Shown here: piece after piece, positions 1 to 8,837 of the stretch
Layout: every line of letters begins with the position of its first letter
Position numbering within the stretch: position 1 is the first letter of the stretch
Assembly: GCA_017935345.1 (NCBI GenBank)
Contig: JAGBHU010000013.1
Location: forward strand, 1-64,000
Direction: 5' to 3'
DNA length: 64,000 nt
From: Coprococcus sp.
GTDB taxonomy: Bacteria > Bacillota > Clostridia > Lachnospirales > Lachnospiraceae
The notes under the pieces: generated by a model
The model's database searches: none
Told to the model about the DNA's origin: nothing
What the model saw: the letters and a program-made list of their open reading frames with translations, nothing else
Translations under genes and position numbers: made by a program

Positions 1-257
1 ACTTAGGAAGGGAAGCACTGGACTGGATGTGCAGGTCAATCAGGAAGCACCTGAAAGGATTTGAAAACTTCCACTTCCACTCATTACGACACACTTACAC
101 AAGCAATCTGTTGGCAAATGGAGCACCACCGAAGGATGTGCAGGAGCTCTTGGGACATTCCGCAGTAAGTACCACAATGAATATCTACGCCCACGCTACA
201 AGGGAAGCCAAGAAAAATTCAGCAAGGCTTCTTGATAAGGTAGTAGGGAACGATTAA
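1..257 (+). CDS. Tyrosine recombinase/integrase, C-terminal part (5' end outside window)
   Basis: This is the catalytic tail of a tyrosine-type site-specific recombinase, the enzyme that integrates and excises phages and conjugative elements. The frame is open from base 3, so the gene starts before the window. The box II motif HSLRHTYTSNLL gives the His-x-x-Arg pair, LLGHS gives the next catalytic His, and NIYAH carries the nucleophilic Tyr, in the usual order and spacing. The gene ends at TAA 255-257. An integrase at the edge of a block of housekeeping genes suggests that an integrated element ends here and that its attachment site lies just downstream. The type of element (ICE or prophage) cannot be told from this fragment. 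Confidence 0.88.
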   Translation, partial: LGREALDWMCRSIRKHLKGFENFHFHSLRHTYTSNLLANGAPPKDVQELLGHSAVSTTMNIYAHATREAKKNSARLLDKVVGND

Positions 258-268
258 AACGAAAACAA

Positions 269-318
269 CACTTTTTCCCTTATAGATTCCCAGCAAGGGA
301 AAAAATAAGGGAAAAGTG
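269..318. repeat. Inverted repeat just after the integrase gene
   Basis: The arms CACTTTTTCCCTTAT (269-283) and ATAAGGGAAAAGTG (305-318) are complementary apart from one bulged T, and enclose a 21-base loop. There is no clean U-run, so it is a poor intrinsic terminator. Its place 12 bases after the integrase stop codon fits an attachment-site arm or a transcript end. Confidence 0.5.
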
Positions 319-410
319 CAAATTACATAGATGTTGATGGGCGGGAAAGCCCGTAAATACTGGAAAGTTGAGAAAATACACGAGCAATTTTGAATTTGGA
401 GGTGCCTGGG

Positions 411-641
411 ATGAAAAAAAAGAGATGTATTGTTATAGCAATTATACTTGTATTGATGGTTTTGTTAACTCCTATTCGTATCAATTTAAAGGATGGGGGA
501 AGTGTTAGGTATAAAGCATTGGTTTATGAAGTTACAAAAATTCATCAGCTTACAATGGAAGAACACGATGTAAAGCCATATATTGATGGGTTAGAGGTAA
601 AAATACTTGGAATAACCGTGTATAGAAAAACAAACAAATAG
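411..641 (+). CDS. Small membrane-anchored protein of unknown function
   Basis: A 76-residue protein. A hydrophobic N-terminal segment (about residues 5-22, after MKKKRC) works as a signal anchor. A short polar domain follows, containing NLKDGGSVRYKA and ending IDGLEVKILGITVYRK. The start at 411 is chosen because GGAGGTG at 398-404 precedes it at good spacing; the frame is open upstream to a TTG at 390 that has no ribosome site. Short proteins of this pattern are common in Clostridia, but I know of no assigned function. It stands alone between the integrase and the pot operon leader. Confidence 0.65.
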   Translation: MKKKRCIVIAIILVLMVLLTPIRINLKDGGSVRYKALVYEVTKIHQLTMEEHDVKPYIDGLEVKILGITVYRKTNK

Positions 642-802
642 AATCAGAAAACTTTCAGTTTGCCGGGAAGAAGTATTTACCACAATAATAAAATAAGCAA
701 CACAGCGTCAGTGTACATAGGACATGAAAAATAACTTACTGAAAAAATATAAAACGAAAATGATAAAAGCTATATCCAACCAATCAAATATATGATAGAA
801 TG

Positions 803-853
803 AGGTGATTTTTCAACATTCGGGTAATACTTTACCTGAAAGGAAAATCACCT
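803..853 (+). terminator. Hairpin in the gap between the small ORF and the pot leader
   Basis: The outer arms AGGTGATTTT (803-812) and AAAATCACCT (844-853) pair perfectly. Inside them TTCGGGTAA (819-827) pairs with TTACCTGAA (832-840) with one G-U pair. The sequence continues TTTTATG, so it can act as a weak rho-independent terminator. The rest of 642-985 shows no gene. Confidence 0.5.
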
Positions 854-984
854 TTTATGATTTGTGGGAAAAATATGAAATCTGTTAGCTATTTTACCCT
901 GTGAAAATGTGGAGAAACGGAATACCTCGATACCGAATCGGCACAAAGTACAGAGGGCTACTAACCACACATCATACCATCACC

Positions 985-1262
985 CGGCATCATTAAAGGG
1001 GTTTTTGCTCAAATTGTTTTTTGATTCCCCGACAGTATGAGGGCAAAATAAAATTGCCTTCATGCGAGGAGAGTCTCCAGATAAGACTCTTCGTTATTTG
1101 CTCCCCGGGATGGTGAGAACTACAGCAGTGATACGTGGGATATGATGCGAAGTATGCCGGCAGTACAAAGTGATACTGTCCGATTGGAATGGCATAGGAA
1201 GCGCATGTCTTTATGGGGCACTGTAAGTAAGCAATCAGATAAAACTGGTTACGATACTTGAG
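985..1262 (+). other. Candidate structured leader RNA upstream of potABCD
   Basis: About 270 bases before potA hold several nested complementary arms and no gene on the plus strand. GAGGGCAA pairs with TTGCCTTC around a 7-base loop (about 1037-1059). AGAGTCT pairs with AGACTCT (about 1070-1090). A branched stem follows: CAGTG (about 1125) with CACTG (about 1220), ATGCG with CGCAT, ATGCC with GGCAT, and an apical hairpin GGCAGTA/TACTGTC. The order of the arms fits one multi-stem fold ending just before the GAGGAGG ribosome site of potA. I do not recognise a known riboswitch core (no T-box, SAM, lysine, TPP or c-di-GMP signature). Regulation of polyamine import is an inference. Confidence 0.45.
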
Positions 1263-1272
1263 GAGGAAATAA

Positions 1273-2724
1273 ATGGAAAAAAACAATACTAATTCCAACA
1301 ATATCATTGAGCTGAAAAATATCACCAAAATATTTGATGATAGCTTTGCAGCAGTCGAAGAATTCAACCTCGAAGTAAAACGAGGTGAATTTGTAACATT
1401 CTTAGGCCCTTCAGGCTGCGGAAAAACCACCACCCTTAGGATGATAGCAGGATTCGAGATTCCTACTTCCGGAGAAATATTATTAAATGGCAAAGATATC
1501 AGTCAGATGCCGCCGAACAAAAGACCAATTAATACGGTCTTTCAAAGGTATGCACTTTTTCCCCATTTAAATATTTTTGACAACATAGCTTTTGGACTGA
1601 AATTAAAGAAGCTTCCAAAGGCGGATATCGTGAAAAAGGTGAAAAAGGTTCTTGAGATGGTAGACCTTGAAGGCTTTGAAGACAGAAAGGTACAGACCTT
1701 ATCCGGTGGACAGCAGCAGCGAATAGCGATTGCCAGAGCATTGGTCAATGAGCCGGAGATTCTTTTGCTTGATGAACCGCTTGGCGCACTTGACCTCAAG
1801 ATGCGGAAGGAAATGCAGCTTGAGCTGAAGAACATGCACGAAAGATTGGGAATTACGTTTATCTATGTAACACATGACCAAGAGGAAGCGCTTACCATGT
1901 CTGACAAGATTGTGGTTATGAGCGAAGGTAAAATCCAGCAAATCGGAACACCGGAGGATATCTATAACGAGCCGAAAAATGCATTTGTGGCTGACTTTAT
2001 CGGTGAAAGTAATATTTTCAATGGTATTATGACGGGTAAAATGAAGGTTCGTTTTTGCGGAGCGGAATTTGAGTGTCTGGATGATGTGGAACATGGCATG
2101 AAGATCGATGCGGTAGTTCGTCCGGAGGACGTAATTATAACGATTCCCGAACAGGGGGCAATAAAAGGTGAGGTTATTTCCGTCGTATTTAAAGGGGTAC
2201 ATTATGAAATAACCGTAGTGTCGGGAAAAAATGAAATTGTGATTCAGTCAACCAAAGCTGCCAAAGTGGGTGATATGGTAGGACTGCTGATAGAGCCGGA
2301 TGGAATTCACATTATGATTTCCGAGACTGCCCAGAATAATATAGAGACAGGTGTAGACAAGAACTATAAATTGGAAATACTTGAGGGAGCGTTAAACTGT
2401 GATTTGACGAGTATTATTCCAAATTCAAAGTTCAACGAAGATGAAGTTCTCGTGGATATGCATGGTGACGAGATCGATACAGGCAAGCTAAAGGTTATCG
2501 TATCCATACTTCCTGAAGATATTGAAATGAGCGATGATGAGGATGCAGGCATTGTATGTGGTCACATCATGAATCTTATTTACAAGGGCGACCACTACAG
2601 CTATGTAGTCAGAACCGATGAAGAGGAAGACTTTATTGTGGATGACGAGGATTTATGGAACATGGATGATAGAGTCAGTTTGATTATTCCGGAGGATAAA
2701 ATCAAATATTCACTTAAGAAATAG
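1273..2724 (+). CDS. potA: Spermidine/putrescine ABC transporter ATP-binding protein PotA, with C-terminal extension
   Basis: The cytoplasmic ATPase that powers polyamine import through PotBC. The ABC domain covers residues 13-245: Walker A GPSGCGKTT (45-53), Q-loop Gln91, signature LSGGQ (143-147), Walker B ILLLDEP (163-169) and H-loop His201. A TOBE-like domain follows at about 275-355. At 483 residues it is about 110-130 longer than usual PotA. The extra, very acidic part (about 365-483) contains GHIMNLIYKGDHYSYVV, which resembles a second TOBE domain. The ribosome site GAGGAGG lies 7 bases upstream. First gene of potABCD, directly after the structured leader. Confidence 0.95.
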   Translation: MEKNNTNSNNIIELKNITKIFDDSFAAVEEFNLEVKRGEFVTFLGPSGCGKTTTLRMIAGFEIPTSGEILLNGKDISQMPPNKRPINTVFQRYALFPHLNIFDNIAFGLKLKKLPKADIVKKVKKVLEMVDLEGFEDRKVQTLSGGQQQRIAIARALVNEPEILLLDEPLGALDLKMRKEMQLELKNMHERLGITFIYVTHDQEEALTMSDKIVVMSEGKIQQIGTPEDIYNEPKNAFVADFIGESNIFNGIMTGKMKVRFCGAEFECLDDVEHGMKIDAVVRPEDVIITIPEQGAIKGEVISVVFKGVHYEITVVSGKNEIVIQSTKAAKVGDMVGLLIEPDGIHIMISETAQNNIETGVDKNYKLEILEGALNCDLTSIIPNSKFNEDEVLVDMHGDEIDTGKLKVIVSILPEDIEMSDDEDAGIVCGHIMNLIYKGDHYSYVVRTDEEEDFIVDDEDLWNMDDRVSLIIPEDKIKYSLKK

Positions 2725-2739
2725 AGAAAGGGATGCGCT

Positions 2740-3540
2740 ATGAATGGAATTCGTTTTACCAGAAAGCAGTTGTGCATACCTTACGCATTGTTTCTTATTT
2801 GTTTTGTGGTTGCACCACTTCTGGTTATTGTATATTATGCATTTACAAATGGAGAAGGGCAGTTTACGCTGGCAAATCTGTCAGGCTTTTTCTCCAGTCC
2901 AAATACGATAGGAACATTGGCATACAGCTTCGCCATTGCGGTAGTTACCACTTGCGTCTGCCTGCTTATTGCATATCCTGTCGCCTATATATTGGCAAGA
3001 AGCAATCTGAAAAGAAAGTACGCTATCGTTATGGTATTTGTACTTCCTATGTGGATTAATTTTACACTCAGGATTACGGCATTAAAGGAAGTCCTGACTG
3101 TGCTTGAAGGAAATCTTGCATACCATCCGTTCCTGAACTCGGTTATAGGAATGACATATGATTTTCTTCCGTTTATGATTTTGCCGCTTTATACGACACT
3201 GATGAAACTGGATAACAGCCTGCTTGAGGCGGCAAATGATTTAGGTGCAAATCGTGCACAGACCTTTTTTAAGGTTACATTGCCGCTTTCCGTACCGGGA
3301 ATTATAAGCGGAATTGTTATGGTATTTCTGCCATCGATGACGAATTATGTTGTACTTGATATGCTGTATAACAGCACTTATATCATGGGAAGTCTGATAG
3401 GCAGTTATTTTGCCGCATACGATTGGCATAACGGCTCCATGATAGCCCTGATCCTTCTCTTCATCATACTTATTTTTACCTTATTTACAAATAAGTATGA
3501 AGCTGAGGATGCAGGCGGCAGAGGAGGTGCATTGTTATAA
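2740..3540 (+). CDS. potB: Spermidine/putrescine ABC transporter permease PotB
   Basis: One of the two membrane subunits of the polyamine importer. The 266 residues contain about six hydrophobic helices, the first at 13-34. The cytoplasmic EAA loop that docks on PotA is seen as LLEAANDLGANRAQTFFKV near residue 160-180. Start ATG at 2740 with GAAAGGG upstream; an overlapping ATG at 2733 opens a different short frame and is not used. It lies 15 bases after potA, and its stop codon overlaps the potC start by one base (TAATG), which suggests translational coupling. Confidence 0.95.
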   Translation: MNGIRFTRKQLCIPYALFLICFVVAPLLVIVYYAFTNGEGQFTLANLSGFFSSPNTIGTLAYSFAIAVVTTCVCLLIAYPVAYILARSNLKRKYAIVMVFVLPMWINFTLRITALKEVLTVLEGNLAYHPFLNSVIGMTYDFLPFMILPLYTTLMKLDNSLLEAANDLGANRAQTFFKVTLPLSVPGIISGIVMVFLPSMTNYVVLDMLYNSTYIMGSLIGSYFAAYDWHNGSMIALILLFIILIFTLFTNKYEAEDAGGRGGALL

Positions 3541-4349
3541 TGAAGAAATTTTTAAGAATCGCTTTTATTTGTATCATGTTACTTGCACTATATCTGCCAA
3601 TTTTGATACTTGCAGTATACAGCTTTACGACGTCTGCAAATATAGGAACCATACATGGATTTTCATTTCAAAATTATATAACACTTTTTACGAAGCCGGA
3701 GCTTGCCGATATGATATGGGGAACGGTTATTCTTGCAATAGCGGCAGCGGCGATTTCAACAATCCTTGGAACAACAGGTGCGATTGGTGCGTTTTATTCC
3801 AAGAAGATACCTTCCGGTATTGTGGGAGCCATGAACAGAATACCGGTTGTAAATGCGGAGGTGGTTACAGGTTTTGCGATTTGTATATTGCTGATTGTCG
3901 TTTTGGGTGTTGGCAAGGACACATTTGTACCGCTTGTGGTAGGTCATGTGGTGCTTTGTTCACCATTTGTTTATCTGTCCGTAGTTCCGAAATTGAAGCA
4001 GATGGACAGCAGTCTTTATGAGGCAGCTATGGACCTTGGAGCATCTCCGGTACAGGCACTTATGAAGGTGGTACTGCCACAGATTATGCCGGGAATCGTG
4101 TCAGGCTTTGCCCTTGCACTCACATTGTCACTGGATGACTATTTCATAACGACGTATACAAAGCCTGCCACATTTGACACGATCAGTACCTATGTGGTAA
4201 ATGCGACAAAGGGTTCACAGACGGAGATTAAGACTGCACTCTGGGCACTTTCTACCGTAATATTCCTTATTGTGATTCTGCTTGTGGTTCTCATGAACGT
4301 AACGGGAAGAAATAAGGAAAATGACAGAAAGGGGGAGGCAAGAGGATGA
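3540..4349 (+). CDS. potC: Spermidine/putrescine ABC transporter permease PotC
   Basis: The second membrane subunit of the polyamine importer, 269 residues with six predicted helices. The EAA loop is LYEAAMDLGASPVQALMKV near residue 160-178. The start overlaps the potB stop by one base, and its own stop overlaps the potD start by four bases (ATGA), so potBCD are translationally coupled. It matches the PotC/YdcV permease family in length and pattern. Confidence 0.95.
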   Translation: MKKFLRIAFICIMLLALYLPILILAVYSFTTSANIGTIHGFSFQNYITLFTKPELADMIWGTVILAIAAAAISTILGTTGAIGAFYSKKIPSGIVGAMNRIPVVNAEVVTGFAICILLIVVLGVGKDTFVPLVVGHVVLCSPFVYLSVVPKLKQMDSSLYEAAMDLGASPVQALMKVVLPQIMPGIVSGFALALTLSLDDYFITTYTKPATFDTISTYVVNATKGSQTEIKTALWALSTVIFLIVILLVVLMNVTGRNKENDRKGEARG

Positions 4350-5893
4350 AAAAATCTGTAAGCAGGATTCTAAGAATGATGATTGCCGTACTTCTTTGTG
4401 TGGTATGTGTGGTTTCGGCTTTGGGAGATACTGTGACGGCTGGGGTATACGATACGGATATGTCCGATTCTTCTGACGAAGTAATTACACTCCGCGTATG
4501 TAATTGGGAGGAATATATTGACCTTGGCGATTGGGATGAAGAAGAGCTGATTGATTTAGATAATGGAACAGAAATTCTCGGCATAAACAGTATGGTTGAG
4601 GATTTTGAGAAATGGTATTACGAAACCTATGGTGTAAAAGTTAAGGTGGAATATTCCTGTTTCGGTACAAATGAGGATTTGTATAATATGCTGACGCTCG
4701 GAGATGTATACGATTTGGTCTGTCCGTCGGAGTATCTCATTATGAAGCTTATGGCAGAGGAAAAACTGGTGCCGTATTCGGAAGAATTTTTCAATGAAGA
4801 AAATGAGCTTAATTATTATACAAGAGGCGTATCTCCGTTTATTCAGGAAAGCTTCGAAAACAATGAGATAAATGGCGAGGCATGGAGCAAATATGCAGCC
4901 GGATATATGTGGGGAGTTACAGGAATCGTATACAACCCTGAGGAAATAACGGAAGAAGAAGCTTCCACATGGGCGATATTAAATAATAGAAAATATAACA
5001 GACGTGTCACGATTAAGGATAACGTAAGAGATTCTTATTTTGCGGCACTCGGTATTATGAAGGCTGATGAACTGACAGCTCCTGATTTTATAAATGCTGA
5101 AAATTATTATGACAGACTGGCTGAGGAAATGAATGACGTTTCTCCTGAAACCATAGAAGCGGTACAGGACATTCTTCAGGATATGCAGCAGAATGTATAT
5201 TCATTTGAAACAGACAGCGGTAAGGCGGATATGGTATCCGGTAAGGTACTGGCAAATTATCAGTGGTCAGGTGATGCTGTATACACAATGGACCAGGCAG
5301 AAGAGGATGATTTTATCTTGAAATTTGCCGTACCGGAGGAATGTACAAATCTTTATTTTGACGGTTGGGTTATGCTGAAATCGGGAATTGGAGAAGATAC
5401 CGCAAAACAGCACGCTGCGGAGGCATTTGTCAATTTCCTTTCAAGACCGGATAATGCAGTAAGAAACATGTACTATATCGGTTATACTTCCGTTATAGCA
5501 GGCGCTGCGGGGGATGATACGATATTTGAATATGTCAACTGGTGTTATGGTGCGGAAGATGACGAAGAGAACGTCGAGGATTATCGTCTCGGATACTTCT
5601 TTTCAGGCGATGCAGAAGATGAAGACTATATCATAACAGTTCCTTCTGAACAGATAAGCAGACAGCTATATGCCCAATATCCGACAGAGGATGTCATCAA
5701 TCGGAGTGCTATCATGCAGTATTTTGATGATGCGTCCAATCAGGCAATCAACCAGATGTGGATTAATGTCAGATGCTATAATATGAAAGACGTGCCGGTT
5801 GGCGTTTGGATTTTTTGTATGATTGTAATAGTGGCAATGATACTTCTGGTTGTACTTCGTGTTATGGCGAAAAGAGCATATAAAAAGTGGTAG
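4346..5893 (+). CDS. potD: Polyamine-binding protein PotD with C-terminal membrane anchor
   Basis: The extracellular solute-binding protein that delivers polyamines to PotBC. The N-terminus MKKSVSRILRMMIAVLLCVV is a signal sequence (about 1-30). The mature domain opens with LRVCNWEEYID, typical of PotD/PotF. At 515 residues it is far longer than the usual 350. I see no lipobox Cys after the hydrophobic core. Instead a second hydrophobic helix lies at about 485-507 (VWIFCMIVIVAMILLVVLRV), followed by a basic tail. The protein is therefore probably held to the membrane by its C-terminus rather than by lipid. The mature part is strongly acidic. Last gene of the pot operon. Confidence 0.9.
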   Translation: MKKSVSRILRMMIAVLLCVVCVVSALGDTVTAGVYDTDMSDSSDEVITLRVCNWEEYIDLGDWDEEELIDLDNGTEILGINSMVEDFEKWYYETYGVKVKVEYSCFGTNEDLYNMLTLGDVYDLVCPSEYLIMKLMAEEKLVPYSEEFFNEENELNYYTRGVSPFIQESFENNEINGEAWSKYAAGYMWGVTGIVYNPEEITEEEASTWAILNNRKYNRRVTIKDNVRDSYFAALGIMKADELTAPDFINAENYYDRLAEEMNDVSPETIEAVQDILQDMQQNVYSFETDSGKADMVSGKVLANYQWSGDAVYTMDQAEEDDFILKFAVPEECTNLYFDGWVMLKSGIGEDTAKQHAAEAFVNFLSRPDNAVRNMYYIGYTSVIAGAAGDDTIFEYVNWCYGAEDDEENVEDYRLGYFFSGDAEDEDYIITVPSEQISRQLYAQYPTEDVINRSAIMQYFDDASNQAINQMWINVRCYNMKDVPVGVWIFCMIVIVAMILLVVLRVMAKRAYKKW

Positions 5894-5914
5894 CCGGTTA
5901 TATGAGGTAACAGG

Positions 5915-6409
5915 ATGAATTATTTACAAAAGTATCATTCTCCACTTGGAGAAATGTTAATGCTTAGTGACGGCATAGCCCTTACGGGGTTGGTATTTGA
6001 CGGGCAAAAATATTTTGAAAATAGAAAAGTATCAGATTATACGGAAAAAGATTTGCAGGTATTTAAGGAAGTAAGGAAATGGCTTGATATCTATTTTAGC
6101 GGCAGAAAACCTGATTTTATGCCGCCTGTTTCCTTAAATGGCAGTGTATTTCAAAAAGACGTATGGGATATTCTGATGACGATTCCTTACGGTCATGTGA
6201 TTACCTATGGTGATATTGCAAAACAGATTGCAACGAAAAGAAACATTGCAAGGATGTCGGCACAGGCAGTAGGTGGTGCAGTAGGGCATAATCCGATTGC
6301 CATACTGGTACCATGTCATAGAGTGGTCGGTGCAAATGGAAGCCTGACGGGATATGCAGGCGGACTTGATAAAAAAGAAGCTTTATTAAAAATAGAAGGA
6401 ATATCGTAA
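5915..6409 (+). CDS. ogt: Methylated-DNA--[protein]-cysteine S-methyltransferase
   Basis: A suicide repair enzyme that takes the methyl group from O6-methylguanine in DNA onto its own cysteine. The 164 residues hold the short N-terminal ribonuclease-like domain (1-75) and the DNA-binding domain with VPCHRV; the acceptor is Cys134. The helix-turn-helix segment IPYGHVITYGDIAKQI (90-105) and the closing GSLTGYAGGLDKKEALLKIE are typical of Ogt/AdaB. It lies 21 bases after potD on the same strand and ends before a strong bidirectional terminator. Confidence 0.93.
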   Translation: MNYLQKYHSPLGEMLMLSDGIALTGLVFDGQKYFENRKVSDYTEKDLQVFKEVRKWLDIYFSGRKPDFMPPVSLNGSVFQKDVWDILMTIPYGHVITYGDIAKQIATKRNIARMSAQAVGGAVGHNPIAILVPCHRVVGANGSLTGYAGGLDKKEALLKIEGIS

Positions 6410-6456
6410 AGCGGAACAATAAGAACCGGTATATGGAAAGTCTGCATTGTAAGATT

Positions 6457-6514
6457 AAAAATCCTCTTAAGGATACAGCGTATGAATAAACTCTGTAGCT
6501 TAAGAGGATTTTTT
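6457..6514. terminator. Bidirectional intrinsic terminator between ogt and vanT
   Basis: Perfect 14-base arms AAAATCCTCTTAAG (5' arm from 6457) and CTTAAGAGGATTTT (3' arm from 6499), with T-runs on both strands. It lies between two genes that converge, ogt on plus and vanT on minus, and can end both transcripts. Confidence 0.9.
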
Positions 6515-6560
6515 ATGATACAGCCGGGAAGTCTGTCGTGCTTGCGGCACATTTTAAAAA

Positions 6561-8837
6561 TCATTTTACGATTCTTACGAGTCTGCTGCCAAGCCTTGAA
6601 AGAACTTCATTTGTAATGGTGTGTGTCTGTTCCGCAATATCTGCCACACCAATCATTTCATTTCCTGATGTTCCGATAATTGTAACGATATCACCGGAGG
6701 CCACATAAGGGATATCTGTTACATCTATGATAGTCTGGTCCATACAAATTCTCCCTGCAATTTTTGCTTTGTGTCCGTTTATGAGGACAGAGCCTACACC
6801 ATTTGAGAGATTACGGGGAAGACCATCTGCATAGCCGATGGAGAGTGTGGCTATTTTTGTCTCTTTTACTGCCGTAAAAGCCATGCCATATCCCGCGGAT
6901 TCGTCTTTCTGCAATGTGCGGACAGATGATACTCTTGCCTTCAAGGACAGGACAGGTAAAAGCAAATTTGCGTATTTATCTGTGTCCTCCTTTGCACTTA
7001 ACACACCGTAGAGCGCAATTCCGACTCGTGCATAATCTCCACCAAGTTCAGGATAGTTCAGCAGACCGTAGCTGGCCTGCAGGTGAATTTTGGGAACTTT
7101 ATAACCACTTGCCTTAAGCCTGTCTATTGTTTCGTAGAAGCAGTCAGCCTGCTTTCTTGTAAAAGCTTTTGCCCTTGGGAACAGGGAATCGGAGACGGAT
7201 AAGTGTGTATACATTCCGTCTATTATCAGCCCCCGCATATGGAAGATGCTTATAATATCATCTATATTTTCACTACGTGTACCAAGACGATGCATACCGG
7301 TGTCAATTCCGATATGAACATGGAGCTTTCTTCCATAGTTGTTTAACTGACAGGCATACGCATAGTCTATAACGGTTTGTGTCAGCTTATATCGTTCCAG
7401 TATAGGAAATGCGTCAGGATGCGTATAACCGAGGATAAGGATTTCCCCTTTTACGCCGTTTCGGCGAAGCTCCACACCCTCATCTGCACAGGCAACACAA
7501 AAGTGATTGATGCCAAGTCGATTCAGCTCTCTTGAGATAAGCACTGCTCCGTGTCCATATGCATCTGCTTTGACGGCAGGCATAAGCACAGAACCCTCAG
7601 GAAGCTTTGACTGTAGGAAGTGAACATTTTTTTGAAGTGCCACCATATCAAGCTCTATCCATGCACGGTTTGTTGGGGTTGGGCTCTTACCAAATGTATG
7701 ATCAAATGCTCTGTGAATTCTTCTATTCATTTTTGGTTTCATTAACTTCCTGCATATATAAGCAATTACATAGGCGGATATCAATGACAGCAGGGATACA
7801 GCGATATAATGAACAAGGCTGTTTGATACGAAAAGCTCAGTCTGATTCAATAATTTCCCGACTGCCCTTACGACGATAATCATTGCAGGATGAATTACAT
7901 AAATCCAAGTCGTAACCTGTCGTATGTTTACAGACTGTCCTATATGGCTCTGCAAGCTTGACCTATACTCCATATTGCCTGTGCGTCTTTTCACATCGAG
8001 CAATAACCGATAAAGGAAATACATGGTAGGAATCAGCATGATATACATACTGTCATGCCTTTGCATATGGTGGATATGAAGCATAAAGCCTTCTATAGTC
8101 ATTGCCATAAATGAAAGACAAAAGCCGATAGCCGATAGCCTGCTGTCCGTATGAACCTGTCTTCCGATTACAGCTCCAAGAACAAGAAAAACAGGAGCAA
8201 AAAATATTCCGTTTCGGGTATACGAAAATGCCATAAACATGTAGTCGTACATTTCCTTAACAGCAGGTATATCATATGTGAGTCCATAGTAGCTGTCGCC
8301 GAACAGTCCAAATATATAAAGGATAAAAGATATCGCTGCTATAACAGGCAAAGACAGAAATCGGCTCAACAGATAGACAATAAGTATACCGATGATGCAT
8401 GCCGGAAAATACCACAAGTGATAAAATGTTCCGTCAAATATCAGCATACGGAAGCCGTCATAAGCTGTCTGAAAGTGATAAAGTCCTGAATATATACCGA
8501 TAGGGAGATATATCAGTATGGCTGCCATATACAATAAGCATATCTTCGACAGATATTTTTTTAGCTTTAATTTTGTACTGCTATTTGCATTTTGTCCAAG
8601 CTTTTTGCTTGTATCCCTGCTAATTGTATGATCTGCATTATCAAAAAAATCGGCTACAATAAATTGTCCTGTAATCATCAGGAAAAACGGTACGGCAACT
8701 CTGGCAAGTATTCTTGTAAGGAAGAAATCCGCATTTCCATGAAAGCCTGCAAGAGGAGATGTATGTATTGCAATAACAAGAAACGCAGCTGCCAATCTGA
8801 ATGCATCAAGCCCACATAAGCTCTGCTTTGTTTTCAT
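6561..8837 (-). CDS. vanT: Membrane-bound serine/alanine racemase VanT (VanG type)
   Basis: Makes D-serine from L-serine for D-Ala-D-Ser peptidoglycan ends. The N-terminal half (to about residue 370) is an acyltransferase-3-like membrane domain with about ten helices, beginning GLDAFRLAAAFLVIAIHTSP. The C-terminal half is a PLP alanine/serine racemase with AVKADAYGHG; its Lys (about residue 423) binds PLP, and GRICMDQTIIDVT follows near the end. This membrane-plus-racemase architecture is the signature of VanT. Start at 8837 is preferred because GGAGG stands 7 bases upstream; an ATG 6 bases earlier is too close to it. The gene overlaps the end of vanXY by 32 bases. Last gene of the operon. 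Confidence 0.92.
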   Translation of the reverse strand: MKTKQSLCGLDAFRLAAAFLVIAIHTSPLAGFHGNADFFLTRILARVAVPFFLMITGQFIVADFFDNADHTISRDTSKKLGQNANSSTKLKLKKYLSKICLLYMAAILIYLPIGIYSGLYHFQTAYDGFRMLIFDGTFYHLWYFPACIIGILIVYLLSRFLSLPVIAAISFILYIFGLFGDSYYGLTYDIPAVKEMYDYMFMAFSYTRNGIFFAPVFLVLGAVIGRQVHTDSRLSAIGFCLSFMAMTIEGFMLHIHHMQRHDSMYIMLIPTMYFLYRLLLDVKRRTGNMEYRSSLQSHIGQSVNIRQVTTWIYVIHPAMIIVVRAVGKLLNQTELFVSNSLVHYIAVSLLSLISAYVIAYICRKLMKPKMNRRIHRAFDHTFGKSPTPTNRAWIELDMVALQKNVHFLQSKLPEGSVLMPAVKADAYGHGAVLISRELNRLGINHFCVACADEGVELRRNGVKGEILILGYTHPDAFPILERYKLTQTVIDYAYACQLNNYGRKLHVHIGIDTGMHRLGTRSENIDDIISIFHMRGLIIDGMYTHLSVSDSLFPRAKAFTRKQADCFYETIDRLKASGYKVPKIHLQASYGLLNYPELGGDYARVGIALYGVLSAKEDTDKYANLLLPVLSLKARVSSVRTLQKDESAGYGMAFTAVKETKIATLSIGYADGLPRNLSNGVGSVLINGHKAKIAGRICMDQTIIDVTDIPYVASGDIVTIIGTSGNEMIGVADIAEQTHTITNEVLSRLGSRLVRIVK

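Noticed and set aside
993-1493. A 166-codon open frame on the minus strand over the pot leader and the start of potA.
   Set aside because: It has no ribosome site and runs antisense through the Walker A region of potA; its length comes from codon bias of the opposite strand.
2733-3059. A plus-strand frame overlapping the start of potB.
   Set aside because: Cys/Tyr-rich shadow of potB in another frame; potB itself has the family motifs.
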